Shown: positions 1 to 8,695 of the stretch, piece by piece
How positions within the stretch are numbered: the first letter of the stretch is position 1
How the letters are laid out: each line of letters starts with the position of its first letter
Assembly (NCBI GenBank): GCA_913050185.1
Contig: CAJXBA010000005.1
Span: 1-57,476 of the forward strand
Direction: 5' to 3'
DNA length: 57,476 nucleotides
From: an uncultured Pelagibacteraceae bacterium
GTDB lineage: Bacteria; Pseudomonadota; Alphaproteobacteria; Pelagibacterales; Pelagibacteraceae
The notes under the pieces: model-generated
Databases searched by the model: none
Told to the model about the DNA's origin: nothing
Seen by the model: the letters and a program-made list of their open reading frames with translations, nothing else
Translations under genes and position numbers: made by a program

Positions 1-873
1 TCAATTGTCGCCTTAATAACTCCATTCAAAAATAATGAACTTGATGAAGATTGTTATGTTGCACTGATACACCACCATTTAAGTAATGGCACTTCTGGCC
101 TAGTTCCTGCTGGAACTACTGGAGAGTCGCCCACATTGAGTCATAAAGAACACGAAAGAGTTATAGAATTATGTGTAAAGGAATCAAAAGGAAAAATTCC
201 CGTTATTGCTGGCACCGGATCAAATTCAACAAAAGAAGCAATTTCTTTAACAAAATATGCTGAAAATATTGGAGCGAGCGCTGCATTAGTAGTTACTCCT
301 TATTATAATAAACCAACACAAGAAGGTTTGTATCAACATTTTAAGGCTATTAATGACAACTGTTCAATTCCAATAATTATTTATAATATTCCTTCACGTT
401 CGGTTGTAGATATGAGTGTTGATACAATGGCAAGACTTTTTGAATTAAAAAATATAATTGGAGTAAAAGATGCCACCGGAGATTTGAACAGAGTTGACTT
501 GCAAAGAAAGAAAATGGGTCCTGATTTTATTCAATTATCTGGAGAAGATGGAACAGCACTAGAATTTAATACCCGAGGTGGAGTTGGTTGTATTTCAGTC
601 ACAGCAAATGTTGCTGCAAAACTTTGTTCTGAATTTCAAAGAGCTTCATTAAGTAAAAATAATAGCGATTCATTAGCAAAAGCAAATGAAATAAACAATA
701 AATTGATGCCACTCCACAAATCTTTGTTCATTGAAAGCAGTCCAAGTCCTGTCAAATATGCTGTTAGTTTATTAAATTTATGTTCAGAAGAGGTTAGATT
801 GCCTTTGGTTAAAATTACGGAAGATACAAAAAAAGTTGTAAAATCTGCAATGTCTTTTGTAAACATAATTTAG
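1..873 (+). CDS. dapA: 4-hydroxy-tetrahydrodipicolinate synthase, 5' end cut by window
   Basis: Condenses pyruvate with aspartate semialdehyde, the first committed step of lysine and diaminopimelate synthesis in the cytoplasm. The frame is open from base 1 and reads SIVALITPF at the edge, so only about four N-terminal residues are missing. The TTG at 136 is internal, because the preceding codons already encode the conserved PAGTTGESPT loop. The Schiff-base lysine is in GVKDATGD and the proton-relay tyrosine in IYNIPSRS, both spaced as in E. coli DapA (Lys161, Tyr133). smpB follows after 3 nt, the usual alphaproteobacterial order. No regulatory site is visible because the upstream region is outside the window. 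Confidence 0.96.
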   Translation, partial: SIVALITPFKNNELDEDCYVALIHHHLSNGTSGLVPAGTTGESPTLSHKEHERVIELCVKESKGKIPVIAGTGSNSTKEAISLTKYAENIGASAALVVTPYYNKPTQEGLYQHFKAINDNCSIPIIIYNIPSRSVVDMSVDTMARLFELKNIIGVKDATGDLNRVDLQRKKMGPDFIQLSGEDGTALEFNTRGGVGCISVTANVAAKLCSEFQRASLSKNNSDSLAKANEINNKLMPLHKSLFIESSPSPVKYAVSLLNLCSEEVRLPLVKITEDTKKVVKSAMSFVNII

Positions 874-876
874 TTA

Positions 877-1347
877 ATGAAACAAAGAACCAAAAATGGT
901 TTAAAAATAATTTCTAATAATAGAAAAGCAAGATTTAACTATTTTTTTAGTGAACTTTATGAAGCGGGAATAGTGCTCAAAAGTTCCGAAGTAAAATCAC
1001 TAAGAGAAGGAAAGGCTAATATTTCAGAATCATACGCAATAGATAATGCCGGTGAAATATTTTTACTTAACTCTCACATTCCTTCTTATAAAGAATCTAG
1101 TTATAATAATCATGATCCCAGAAGAAATAGAAAACTACTACTAAATAGTCGTGAAATTAAAAAGCTTATCGGAAGAGTTAATCAAGAAGGATTTACGTTA
1201 ATTCCGACAAAGTTATATTTTAAAAAAGGAAAAGCTAAAATAGAAATTGCAGTAGCTAAAGGAAAAAAACACCATGATAAAAGACAGGCTATAAAGAAAA
1301 GAGATTGGAATAGAGAAAAAGCAAGATACTTTAGAAAAAGCAGTTAA
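877..1347 (+). CDS. smpB: SsrA-binding protein SmpB
   Basis: Binds tmRNA and helps it rescue stalled ribosomes. The 156-residue product has the family's normal length. The OB-fold core carries the [22 protein letters not shown] block (about residues 65-88), and the basic C-terminal tail that enters the mRNA channel is present ([16 protein letters not shown] followed by more Arg/Lys). It starts 3 nt after dapA and ends 6 nt before folK, so it is read as part of the same transcript. Nothing is missing. Confidence 0.95.
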   Translation: MKQRTKNGLKIISNNRKARFNYFFSELYEAGIVLKSSEVKSLREGKANISESYAIDNAGEIFLLNSHIPSYKESSYNNHDPRRNRKLLLNSREIKKLIGRVNQEGFTLIPTKLYFKKGKAKIEIAVAKGKKHHDKRQAIKKRDWNREKARYFRKSS

Positions 1348-1353
1348 TCAAAT

Positions 1354-1866
1354 ATGGTTATTCTTTCATTAGGATCTAATTTGCCTTCTAAATACGGGGA
1401 TAAATTTGAAAATTTAAAATATGCAATCTCTCTTCTTGAAGATAGGGATATTTTATTGGATAAAAAGTCTAGTTTTTATGAAACTCCTTCCTATCCTGAT
1501 AAAAGTAAACCTAAATTCGTTAATATGATTATTTCAATCAAAACTAGTTTATCCCCAGTGAATTTAATGACAGTTATAATTGATATTGAGGAAAAATTAG
1601 AAAGAATAAGAAAAAATAAAAATGATCCTAGAACGTGTGATATTGATATTATTGATTATAAAGATCAGATAATAAAAATTAAAAATAATAATTTTCATTT
1701 AGAGATACCTCATAAAAAGCTTGTTTCAAGAAATTTTGTTTTATATCCTTTACAAGAAATATTGCCTAATTGGAAACATCCTAAAACTAAAGAAATTCTA
1801 AGTGTATTAATTAATAAACTTAATGATGAAGACAGAAAATCTATATTAAAGATAAATAAAAATTGA
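1354..1866 (+). CDS. folK: 2-amino-4-hydroxy-6-hydroxymethyldihydropteridine pyrophosphokinase
   Basis: Transfers pyrophosphate from ATP to 6-hydroxymethyl-7,8-dihydropterin in folate synthesis. The N-terminal LSLGSNL pterin-binding start, the YETPSYPD segment, the ATP/Mg signature around DPRTCDIDIIDY and the C-terminal IPHKKLVSRNFVLYPLQEI are all in family order. Length is 170 residues, typical for a stand-alone HPPK. It lies between smpB and rel with short gaps. Other folate genes are not visible nearby. Confidence 0.93.
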   Translation: MVILSLGSNLPSKYGDKFENLKYAISLLEDRDILLDKKSSFYETPSYPDKSKPKFVNMIISIKTSLSPVNLMTVIIDIEEKLERIRKNKNDPRTCDIDIIDYKDQIIKIKNNNFHLEIPHKKLVSRNFVLYPLQEILPNWKHPKTKEILSVLINKLNDEDRKSILKINKN

Positions 1867-1878
1867 TATAATCAATAA

Positions 1879-3633
1879 ATGCTCAATCAAGAAGATTTAA
1901 TAAAAAAAATAAAAAATTATAACAAATTTTTAAATCCAGAAACCTTATCAAAGGCTTATACTTTTGCTCTAAATGCTCACAAAAATCAAAAAAGGGATTC
2001 TGGCGATCCTTATTTAACCCACCCGATTGCTGTGGCTGATATATTGAGCGACTTGAAGCTTGATAGTGCTACTATTGCTACTGGGTTGCTTCATGACACT
2101 ATAGAGGATACTAAAGTTACATATAAAGCAGTTGAAAAAGAATTTGGAAAAGAAGTAGCAGATTTAGTGGATGGTGTTACAAAAATTTCTGCACTAGAAG
2201 ACAGAATCATTGAAAATTCTAAAGCAGAAAATATTAGAAAACTTATTCTTGCAACTTCAAAAGATATAAGAGTTTTAATTGTTAAGCTTGCAGATCGACT
2301 TCATAATATGAGAACCTTAGATTCTGTTTCTGATGAAAATAGAAGAGAAAGAATTGCCAGGGAGACAATGGAAATATATGCACCTCTTTCTGACAGAATG
2401 GGAATGAATTATATAAGAGATGAGTTAGAAGATTTATCTTTTCAAAAATTAAATCCTGAAGCAAGAAATCTTGTAGTAGAAAGACTTTTAATAAACCAAA
2501 AAAATAGGGAAAATAATTTCAAAGTAATATCAAAAGGTTTTAATAATGTTTTAAAAAAAAGTGGGATAATTGCAAAAATAGTTGGACGTGAAAAAACCCC
2601 TTTTTCAATTTGGAAAAAAATGCAAACAAAAAGAATATCTCTTGAACAACTTACCGACATCATTGGTTTCCGTATTGTAGTTGATGATATTGAAACTTGT
2701 TACAAAGCCCTTGGCTTATTTCACAGTAATTGGTCTACAATACCTGGAAGGTTTAAGGATTACATATCAACACCAAAAATTAATAATTATAAATCAATAC
2801 ATACAGCCGTAATAGGACCAAATAAAGAGAGGGTAGAAATACAAATTCGTACTTATCAAATGCATGAATTTGCCGAAAGAGGAATTGCTTCTCATTGGAT
2901 ATACAAATCATCAGAAAAAGTTAGTCACTTGGCACTAAAAGAATATGATTGGCTAAGAGACCTTGTAGAAATTATGGAAAATGATTCAAATCCAGAACAT
3001 TATTTAGAATATACAAAATTACAAATGTTTCATGATAATGTTTTTTGTTTTACCCCAAAAGGTGAAGTTATCAAATTGCCAAAAGACGCAACTCCCATAG
3101 ACTTTGCTTATGCAGTACATACAAGAATTGGTGATACTTTAACTTCATGTGAAATTAACGGAAGAGGCTCACCATTACAAACTGCATTAAAAAATGGTGA
3201 CTTGGTTAAAATTATAGGTTCAAAAAATACTTCACCATCTTTAAATTGGATATCATATGCTAAAACAGGAAAAGCTCGAGCCTCTATAAGAAGATTTTGG
3301 CAAATCAAAAAAAATATTTATCAAAAAACTGACAAAAAGTATGTTAGTAGTTTATGCATAAAAATACCCAACATACCTGGAAAATTAGGTGAAGTAAGCA
3401 GTTTAATTGGATTTCATGAAAACAATATAGCAAATATGGAAATCATATCAAAAAAGACAGATTATTTAGAATTTATTTTTGATATACAGATTAATGATTT
3501 AAAAAATTATAGAAATTTAATAAGTGAACTTAAATTAAAAGACTATAAATTTAAAATTATAAGACACAGGAAGAAGGATGCTTTCTTACAGCGAATCTTT
3601 AGAAATTTTAAAAGAAACCGAAGCATTACTTGA
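1879..3633 (+). CDS. rel: Bifunctional (p)ppGpp synthetase/hydrolase, shortened Rel/SpoT
   Basis: Makes and degrades the alarmone (p)ppGpp. The HD hydrolase domain is intact (HPIAVADIL, then HDTIED at residues 72-77). The synthetase domain keeps GRFKDYIS, i.e. the RxKD form typical of bifunctional enzymes, then NNYKSIHT and EIQIRTYQMHEFAERGIASHW. A TGS domain follows (DNVFCFTPKGEVIKLPKDAT). The C-terminal ACT domain begins near CIKIPNIPGKLGE. At 584 residues it is well short of the usual 700-750, because the helical/zinc-finger region between TGS and ACT is nearly absent. Its last 56 nt overlap pyrE and encode a basic tail. Confidence 0.95.
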   Translation: MLNQEDLIKKIKNYNKFLNPETLSKAYTFALNAHKNQKRDSGDPYLTHPIAVADILSDLKLDSATIATGLLHDTIEDTKVTYKAVEKEFGKEVADLVDGVTKISALEDRIIENSKAENIRKLILATSKDIRVLIVKLADRLHNMRTLDSVSDENRRERIARETMEIYAPLSDRMGMNYIRDELEDLSFQKLNPEARNLVVERLLINQKNRENNFKVISKGFNNVLKKSGIIAKIVGREKTPFSIWKKMQTKRISLEQLTDIIGFRIVVDDIETCYKALGLFHSNWSTIPGRFKDYISTPKINNYKSIHTAVIGPNKERVEIQIRTYQMHEFAERGIASHWIYKSSEKVSHLALKEYDWLRDLVEIMENDSNPEHYLEYTKLQMFHDNVFCFTPKGEVIKLPKDATPIDFAYAVHTRIGDTLTSCEINGRGSPLQTALKNGDLVKIIGSKNTSPSLNWISYAKTGKARASIRRFWQIKKNIYQKTDKKYVSSLCIKIPNIPGKLGEVSSLIGFHENNIANMEIISKKTDYLEFIFDIQINDLKNYRNLISELKLKDYKFKIIRHRKKDAFLQRIFRNFKRNRSIT

Positions 3634-4165
3634 AGGTCATTTTATACTTTCGTCGGGTCTACACAGCAATCGATATGTTCAATGTGCTAAATTGTTAAGC
3701 TACCCTAAGAAGGCTGAAATTGTATGCGTTTCATTAGTCGAAAAGATTAAAAGTAATTTTGGTAAAATTGATATTGTCTTATCACCTGCCATAGGTGGAA
3801 TTGTGGTCGGTTATGTAATAGGCAAACATTTAGATGCACAAACTATTTTTGCTGAAAGGGTAGAAGGTAAATTAAGTTTAAGAAGAGGTTTTTCTATACC
3901 AAAAGACAGCAGGGTTCTTGTTGTCGAAGATGTAGTTACTACTGGTAAATCCGCTTTAGAATGTTCCAAAATAATAATAAAGAATGAAGCTAGATTAATA
4001 GGATATGCATGTATTATAGATAGATCTAATAATAAACTTTTAATTAAAGATAAAATCATTTCCCAAATAAAAATTGAAATACCAGTCTTTGATGAAAATG
4101 ATTTGCCCAATGATTTAAAAAAAATTCCTGCTATAAAGCCAGGTAGTCGGAATTTAACTAAATGA
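3578..4165 (+). CDS. pyrE: Orotate phosphoribosyltransferase
   Basis: Adds PRPP-derived ribose phosphate to orotate, giving OMP in pyrimidine synthesis. N-terminal ALLEGHFILSSGLHS (residues 15-29) and the PRPP-binding loop VLVVEDVVTTGKSA are conserved. The family normally has about 15 residues before ALLEGHF, so the ATG at 3578 is the right start even though it lies 56 nt inside rel. Its stop overlaps the pdxJ start by 4 nt (ATGA), implying translational coupling. The long overlap with rel is unusual. Confidence 0.94.
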   Translation: MLSYSESLEILKETEALLEGHFILSSGLHSNRYVQCAKLLSYPKKAEIVCVSLVEKIKSNFGKIDIVLSPAIGGIVVGYVIGKHLDAQTIFAERVEGKLSLRRGFSIPKDSRVLVVEDVVTTGKSALECSKIIIKNEARLIGYACIIDRSNNKLLIKDKIISQIKIEIPVFDENDLPNDLKKIPAIKPGSRNLTK

Positions 4166-4887
4166 ATAAAATTAGACTTGGTGTAAACATTGATCACGTC
4201 GCCACGGTTAGAAATGCTCGCGGAGAATTATATCCCGATCCTCTTAGAGCGGCCATATTGGCGCAAAAAAGTGGAGCAGATTCAATTACAATTCATTTAA
4301 GGGAAGACAGAAGACATATTAAAGATAGTGATTTAAAAAAAATAAAAAAAAAACTTAGAATTCCTCTAAATTTAGAAATGGCACCAACTAAGGAGATGTT
4401 GAATATAGCAATTAATAATAAACCCAATTATGTATGTATCGTTCCAGAAAAAAGAAAAGAAATTACAACAGAAGGCGGTCTGAATATTAAAAAAAATAAA
4501 AAAAACCTAAAAAGAATAATTAAAGAATTAAAAAAAAGGAAAATTAGGGTAAGTTTATTTGTAGAACCACAAATTTCAGATATAAGATTATCGAAAACAT
4601 TAGGAGCTAATTGTGTTGAACTTCACACAGGTAAATTTTGTGATTTATTTCATAAAAATAATAGAATTAATTCATCATTTATGAAATTAAAAAAATCAGC
4701 AAATTATGCAAAACAACTGGGATTAGAAGTCCATGCTGGACACGGCTTGACTTATAATTCAGCTAATCTCGTAGTAAAAATTAAAAGTATTTCCGAATTA
4801 AATATTGGCCATTTTATCATTTCGGAATCCTTGTTTGTGGGAATGACTAAATCAATTAAAAGATTTAAAAAAATCTTAAATAAATAA
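4162..4887 (+). CDS. pdxJ: Pyridoxine 5'-phosphate synthase
   Basis: Condenses 3-amino-2-oxopropyl phosphate with deoxyxylulose 5-phosphate to make pyridoxine 5'-phosphate, so the cell uses the DXP-dependent vitamin B6 route. The start GVNIDHVATVRNARG, the PDPLRAA segment, HLREDRRHI, the LNLEMA strand and the late VHAGHGLTY phosphate loop are all present. At 241 residues it is full length. It overlaps pyrE by 4 nt and is followed one base later by acpS, the alphaproteobacterial order. Confidence 0.95.
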   Translation: MNKIRLGVNIDHVATVRNARGELYPDPLRAAILAQKSGADSITIHLREDRRHIKDSDLKKIKKKLRIPLNLEMAPTKEMLNIAINNKPNYVCIVPEKRKEITTEGGLNIKKNKKNLKRIIKELKKRKIRVSLFVEPQISDIRLSKTLGANCVELHTGKFCDLFHKNNRINSSFMKLKKSANYAKQLGLEVHAGHGLTYNSANLVVKIKSISELNIGHFIISESLFVGMTKSIKRFKKILNK

Positions 4888-4888
4888 A

Positions 4889-5281
4889 ATGAAAATTTTT
4901 GGCATTGGAACAGACATAGTAAACATTAAAAGACTGGAAAAATCTTTAAAGCTATATAACAAAAAATTCAAAGAAAATATTTTTACAAAAAATGAAATTA
5001 CTTACTGTGAAAAAAAAAAGAATCCAAGTGCATTTTATGCAAAAAGATTTGCTGCTAAAGAAGCTTTCAGCAAGGCTTTGGGCACCGGCATAAGAAAGAA
5101 TACAAAATTTAAAAATATTGAAGTGTCTAATGATCATTACGGAAGACCATCTATTAAACTAATAGGGCCAGTTGATAAACATCTTAAGCTTAAAATTCAA
5201 AAAAAAAAATATAACATTTTTTTGTCCATGTCTGATGATAAACCTTGGGCTCAAGCTACTGTCATAATTTCTTATAATTGA
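4889..5281 (+). CDS. acpS: Holo-[acyl-carrier-protein] synthase
   Basis: Transfers the 4'-phosphopantetheine arm from CoA to acyl carrier protein. The Mg-binding GIGTDIV start and the AKRFAAKEAFSKALGTGI helix, which carries the catalytic Glu and Lys, are clear, and the product has the normal length (130 residues). The stop TGA shares one base with the ATG of lepB (TGATG), a coupled arrangement. Confidence 0.94.
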   Translation: MKIFGIGTDIVNIKRLEKSLKLYNKKFKENIFTKNEITYCEKKKNPSAFYAKRFAAKEAFSKALGTGIRKNTKFKNIEVSNDHYGRPSIKLIGPVDKHLKLKIQKKKYNIFLSMSDDKPWAQATVIISYN

Positions 5282-6009
5282 TGAAACAAATAATTATAGA
5301 AAATATTAAAACAATTTTTTATGCACTAATAATCGCTTTGATTATTAGAAGTTTTCTTTTTCAACCTTTTTACATACCTTCATCTTCAATGGAGCCAAAT
5401 CTATTGGTTGGAGATAGGCTGTTTGTTTCTAAATATTCGTATGGATATAGTCGTCATTCCCTGCCTTTCAGTCCAAATTTTTCGAACGATAGATATTTTA
5501 GCAAGTCTCCTGTAAGAGGAGATATAGTAGTTTTCAAAACTCCGGCTGATAACAGGACCGATTATATAAAAAGACTAATCGGGCTCCCTGGAGACAGTTT
5601 CCAAATTATTGAAGGTGATTTTTATTTGAATAATGAAAAAATTCAACGCATAAAAATTAATAGTATTGAAAAAATTTATTGTGGCAATGAAATATTAAAT
5701 GTTAACACATATGAAGAAACGCTCCCGAATAATAAAAAATACTTGGCTGTTTATAGAAAGGAAGGAACAATGCTAAATACAGATAAATTTATAGTACCAA
5801 ATAATCATTATTTTTTTATGGGAGATAATAGAGATTGTTCAAAGGATAGTCGTTTTTTAGGTAGCGTTGGTTATGTTCATTTTAATAATCTTGTCGGTAA
5901 AGCTAGTTTAATTTTTTTCTCCAACGATAAGCAAAAAGGTGGCTTTATCAAATATTGGAAATGGAATAAAAGCTTACGGATTGAACGTTTTTTTAAAAAA
6001 ATACAATGA
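5281..6009 (+). CDS. lepB: Signal peptidase I
   Basis: Inner-membrane serine protease that removes signal peptides of secreted proteins. One N-terminal membrane segment (about residues 10-28) precedes the catalytic Ser36 in YIPSSSMEPN. The general-base Lys97 lies in YIKRLIGLPGD, and the late GDNRDCSKDSRFLG box is intact. I place the start at the ATG at 5281; the longer frame begins with a TTG three bases earlier, inside the acpS stop. It overlaps rnc by 4 nt, so protein export and RNA processing genes are coupled, as in other alphaproteobacteria. Confidence 0.94.
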   Translation: MKQIIIENIKTIFYALIIALIIRSFLFQPFYIPSSSMEPNLLVGDRLFVSKYSYGYSRHSLPFSPNFSNDRYFSKSPVRGDIVVFKTPADNRTDYIKRLIGLPGDSFQIIEGDFYLNNEKIQRIKINSIEKIYCGNEILNVNTYEETLPNNKKYLAVYRKEGTMLNTDKFIVPNNHYFFMGDNRDCSKDSRFLGSVGYVHFNNLVGKASLIFFSNDKQKGGFIKYWKWNKSLRIERFFKKIQ

Positions 6010-6674
6010 GATTTAACATAGCTAAAATTGAAAAGAGATTGAAAATAAAAATAAAAGATAAATTTCTAATTACTACGGCACTAACACATAAAAGTGCGAA
6101 CAAAGAAATAAATAATGAGAAATTAGAATTTTTGGGTGACAGGGTAATAGCCTTAATTTTTGCAAAGAAACTATTTGATTTATACCCAAATGAAACAGAG
6201 GGTATATTAGATAAAAGATTTGCAAAATTAGTTAATAGAAGCACGTGTGCTTCAATATCTTGGACAATTGGGATCAAGGATTTTATTATAATGGGACCAC
6301 AAAAAAAAAATATTACACAAAAAGATAAAAAAATTTTAAGCGATGCATGCGAGGCTTTGATTGGTGCTATTTATATCGATCGAGGATATGAATATGTTAA
6401 AGAATTCGTTTTAAGACTTTGGAATAAAGAAGTAAAAAAATCACATATTACAATTCTCGACTCAAAAACCAAATTACAGGAATATTCACTTAAACTTTAT
6501 AAAAAACTTCCAGTTTACCGTCTATTAAATTTGGAAGGACCCAGACATAATCCAACATTTAAAATTTCTGTTTTGATTGATGGATCTAATCAATTTATAG
6601 GATTTGGAAAATCCAAAAAACTAGCAGAACAAGATGCTGCTGACAAACTAATAAAAGATTTAAATATAAGATAA
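6006..6674 (+). CDS. rnc: Ribonuclease III
   Basis: Double-strand-specific endoribonuclease that processes rRNA and other transcripts. The nuclease signature NEKLEFLGDRVIALIF (around residues 36-51) and the second acidic box DACEALIGAIYIDRGY give the metal ligands. The C-terminal double-stranded RNA-binding domain begins near SKTKLQEYSLK and ends KKLAEQDAADKLI. 222 residues, full length. It starts inside the lepB stop (ATGA overlap). The next gene is recO, 2 nt away; era, which usually sits between them, is absent. Confidence 0.95.
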   Translation: MRFNIAKIEKRLKIKIKDKFLITTALTHKSANKEINNEKLEFLGDRVIALIFAKKLFDLYPNETEGILDKRFAKLVNRSTCASISWTIGIKDFIIMGPQKKNITQKDKKILSDACEALIGAIYIDRGYEYVKEFVLRLWNKEVKKSHITILDSKTKLQEYSLKLYKKLPVYRLLNLEGPRHNPTFKISVLIDGSNQFIGFGKSKKLAEQDAADKLIKDLNIR

Positions 6675-6676
6675 AT

Positions 6677-7348
6677 ATGTACTGGCAAGACGAAGGTTAT
6701 TTATTATCAAAAAATAATTTTAACGAAAATTCAATTATCATTGAAACTTTTACTTTAAGACACGGAAAGTGTTCTGGAATAGTATATGGTGGATCATCAA
6801 GAAAACAAAAGAGATTTTTTCAAGTAGGAAATAAATTATTATTAAATTTTAAGTCGAAAAATGAAAACAAAATAGGATATTTTAATACAGAACTTTTTAA
6901 AGCAATATCTCCATCTTTTTTTGACGATAAAAGAAAAACCATTTGTTTGTTATCAGCATGTACATTTCTAAAAATTCTATTACCCGAAAGACAAATTAAT
7001 ACAAAAATTTATAGTTCATTTGAAAAAATGTTAGATTTTTTTAATTCTGTCGATTGGATAAATCGCTATATTTATTGGGAGTTATTTTTGATTAAAGAAT
7101 TAGGTTATGAAATAGATTTTAATAATAATAAGAAAAATACAAATGCCACAAACGTAACTATTGAAATAAATGGCAAATATTTCAAAATTCCAAATTTTTA
7201 CCTAAAGCAAAATGTAATCAAATTTTCAAGAAAAGACACTAAAGAGGCGTTGCAATTTAACAAAAACATTATTTTAGAAAATTTTATTTTGCCAAATCAT
7301 CTTAGTTTTCCGATTTCAAGGAATATTTTAGAAAAATATTATATTTAA
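6677..7348 (+). CDS. recO: DNA repair protein RecO
   Basis: Loads RecA with RecR in the RecF recombination pathway. The N-terminal OB fold is recognisable (WQDEGYLLSKNNFNENSIII, then TLRHGKCSGIVYGGSS), followed by the helical domain with the family's SACTFLKILLPER segment. It is 223 residues, about normal for alphaproteobacteria. No zinc-finger cysteines are seen in the C-terminal part. It lies 2 nt after rnc and is followed 5 nt later by the DUF2061 gene. Confidence 0.88.
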   Translation: MYWQDEGYLLSKNNFNENSIIIETFTLRHGKCSGIVYGGSSRKQKRFFQVGNKLLLNFKSKNENKIGYFNTELFKAISPSFFDDKRKTICLLSACTFLKILLPERQINTKIYSSFEKMLDFFNSVDWINRYIYWELFLIKELGYEIDFNNNKKNTNATNVTIEINGKYFKIPNFYLKQNVIKFSRKDTKEALQFNKNIILENFILPNHLSFPISRNILEKYYI

Positions 7349-7353
7349 CAACC

Positions 7354-7575
7354 ATGGAACTTTTTAAAAGATCTTTATTAAAAACAATTACTTGGAGAAT
7401 CGCAGCATCATTAGATACTTTTGTAATTGCTTGGGTAATTACTGGCAATTGGAAGATGGGAGGAACAATTGCGGGAATAGAAGTTATTACTAAAATGTTC
7501 ATCTATTATTTCCATGAGAGAGTTTGGAATAAAATTAAATGGGGAAGAAAGAAGAAATGGTGGTGGTTATCTTAG
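7354..7575 (+). CDS. DUF2061 small membrane protein
   Basis: A 73-residue protein matching the DUF2061 pattern: KRSLLKTITWRIAASLDTF at the start, a hydrophobic segment (FVIAWVITGNW), the GxxAGIEVITKMFIYYFHERVWNKI core and a basic C-terminal end. The family is predicted to be membrane-embedded with two helices; its function is not established. It ends the left-hand plus-strand cluster. Its last 9 nt overlap the 3' end of convergent hemB, leaving no room for an intergenic terminator. Confidence 0.85.
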   Translation: MELFKRSLLKTITWRIAASLDTFVIAWVITGNWKMGGTIAGIEVITKMFIYYFHERVWNKIKWGRKKKWWWLS

Positions 7576-8556
7576 TTTTTTTGCAATTTCATCTGCGAAA
7601 TACGTAACAATTGCGCTTGCTCCAGCTCTTTTAAAAGACATTAAACTTTCAACAATAGCATTTTCATTAATAATTTTATCATCTATTCCTTTTCTGATTA
7701 AACTATACTCTCCAGAAACTTGATAGGCAAAAACAGGTATCTTAAAACTATCTTTAATTAATTTTATTATGTCTAGATATGGCATTCCTGGTTTTACCAT
7801 TACAAAATCGGCTCCCTCTTTGATATCCAAGGCGACTTCTCTAAGAGCTTCTTTAGAGTTTTTATAATCCATTTGATAGTTTTTTTTATTACTTTTTAAT
7901 AGTTTGTTTGATCCAACGGCATCTCTGAAAGGTCCATAAAAATTAGATGCATACTTTACTGCATAAGATAGTATTTGAACTAATTTAAAGTCTTTCTTAT
8001 CCAAAGCTTTTCTTATTTCTCCAATTCTACCATCCATCATATCTGATGGTGCTATTACATCACATCCCATTTCAGCCTGAAGAAGTGATTGTTTTACCAA
8101 TATTTTTATTGTTGCATCGTTATCTACGTAACTTTTATTTATGATTCCGTCATGGCCATGTTTAGTATATGGATCTAAGGCAACATCGCACATTATTCCA
8201 ATTTCGTTATAATTTTTTTTTATGAGTCTTAAAGCTTTACATATCAAGTTATTTTTATTAAGTGCCTCGGAACCTTTATTATTTTTTTTGTAAAAAGGAG
8301 TGTTTGGGAATAAAGTTATCATAGGAATTTTTCGTTCGATGGCTTTTTCCACTAATTTTTCTATTTTATCTAGTGAATACCTATATATTCCAGGCATTGT
8401 TTTTATTGGTTCTTTTATATTTTTTCCATCTCTAATAAATATGGGCCATATCAAATCGCTTGGTGATAATGTATTTTCTTGAACTAATCTTCTGACCCAA
8501 TCTCTTTTTCTATTTCTTCTTAATCTTGTACTGGGGTAAGAGCCAACATTTTTCAT
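7567..8556 (-). CDS. hemB: Delta-aminolevulinic acid dehydratase (porphobilinogen synthase)
   Basis: Joins two 5-aminolevulinate molecules into porphobilinogen for heme synthesis. The active-site lysines are in FVMVKPGMPYLD and in the region following FYGPFRDAVGS. The metal-site region reads DVALDPYTKHGHDG, with Asp and Ala where zinc enzymes have a cysteine triad, so this is the Mg-dependent, alphaproteobacterial type. Full length (329 residues), starting MKNVGSYPSTRLRR. It is divergent from rpiB, and a candidate promoter lies at 8586-8613. Confidence 0.96.
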   Translation of the reverse strand: MKNVGSYPSTRLRRNRKRDWVRRLVQENTLSPSDLIWPIFIRDGKNIKEPIKTMPGIYRYSLDKIEKLVEKAIERKIPMITLFPNTPFYKKNNKGSEALNKNNLICKALRLIKKNYNEIGIMCDVALDPYTKHGHDGIINKSYVDNDATIKILVKQSLLQAEMGCDVIAPSDMMDGRIGEIRKALDKKDFKLVQILSYAVKYASNFYGPFRDAVGSNKLLKSNKKNYQMDYKNSKEALREVALDIKEGADFVMVKPGMPYLDIIKLIKDSFKIPVFAYQVSGEYSLIRKGIDDKIINENAIVESLMSFKRAGASAIVTYFADEIAKKLR

Positions 8557-8585
8557 ACAATAATAGATTCTAATTAATTTTTAAC

Positions 8586-8613
8586 TTTATATTATAATGA
8601 TTAATATAGTCAA
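8586..8613 (-). promoter_or_regulatory. Candidate hemB promoter
   Basis: On the minus strand, TTGACT (8613-8608) and TATAAA (8591-8586) are separated by 16 nt, about 30 nt upstream of the hemB ATG. The two hexamers fit a sigma-70 promoter. The surrounding sequence is so AT-rich that chance matches are common. Confidence 0.45.
8593..8598 (+). promoter_or_regulatory. Candidate -10 element for rpiB-glyA
   Basis: A perfect TATAAT in the hemB-rpiB divergent spacer, about 98 nt before the rpiB start chosen here. No convincing -35 is seen. A 14-nt direct repeat (aatttttaacttta) occurs at 8576-8589 and 8655-8668 in the same spacer and could be a regulator site or chance. Confidence 0.3.
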
Positions 8614-8695
8614 AATATTGTGTTATATATATTATTATACTATATATTTATATCAATTTTTAACTTTAGTGGTGTCGAGAGAGAGAAATAGAAAA

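Noticed and set aside
8597-8695. N-terminal extension of RpiB
   Set aside because: The frame is open, but the translation is a low-complexity hydrophobic stretch absent from the family, and a GTG with a purine-rich upstream site gives the normal start.
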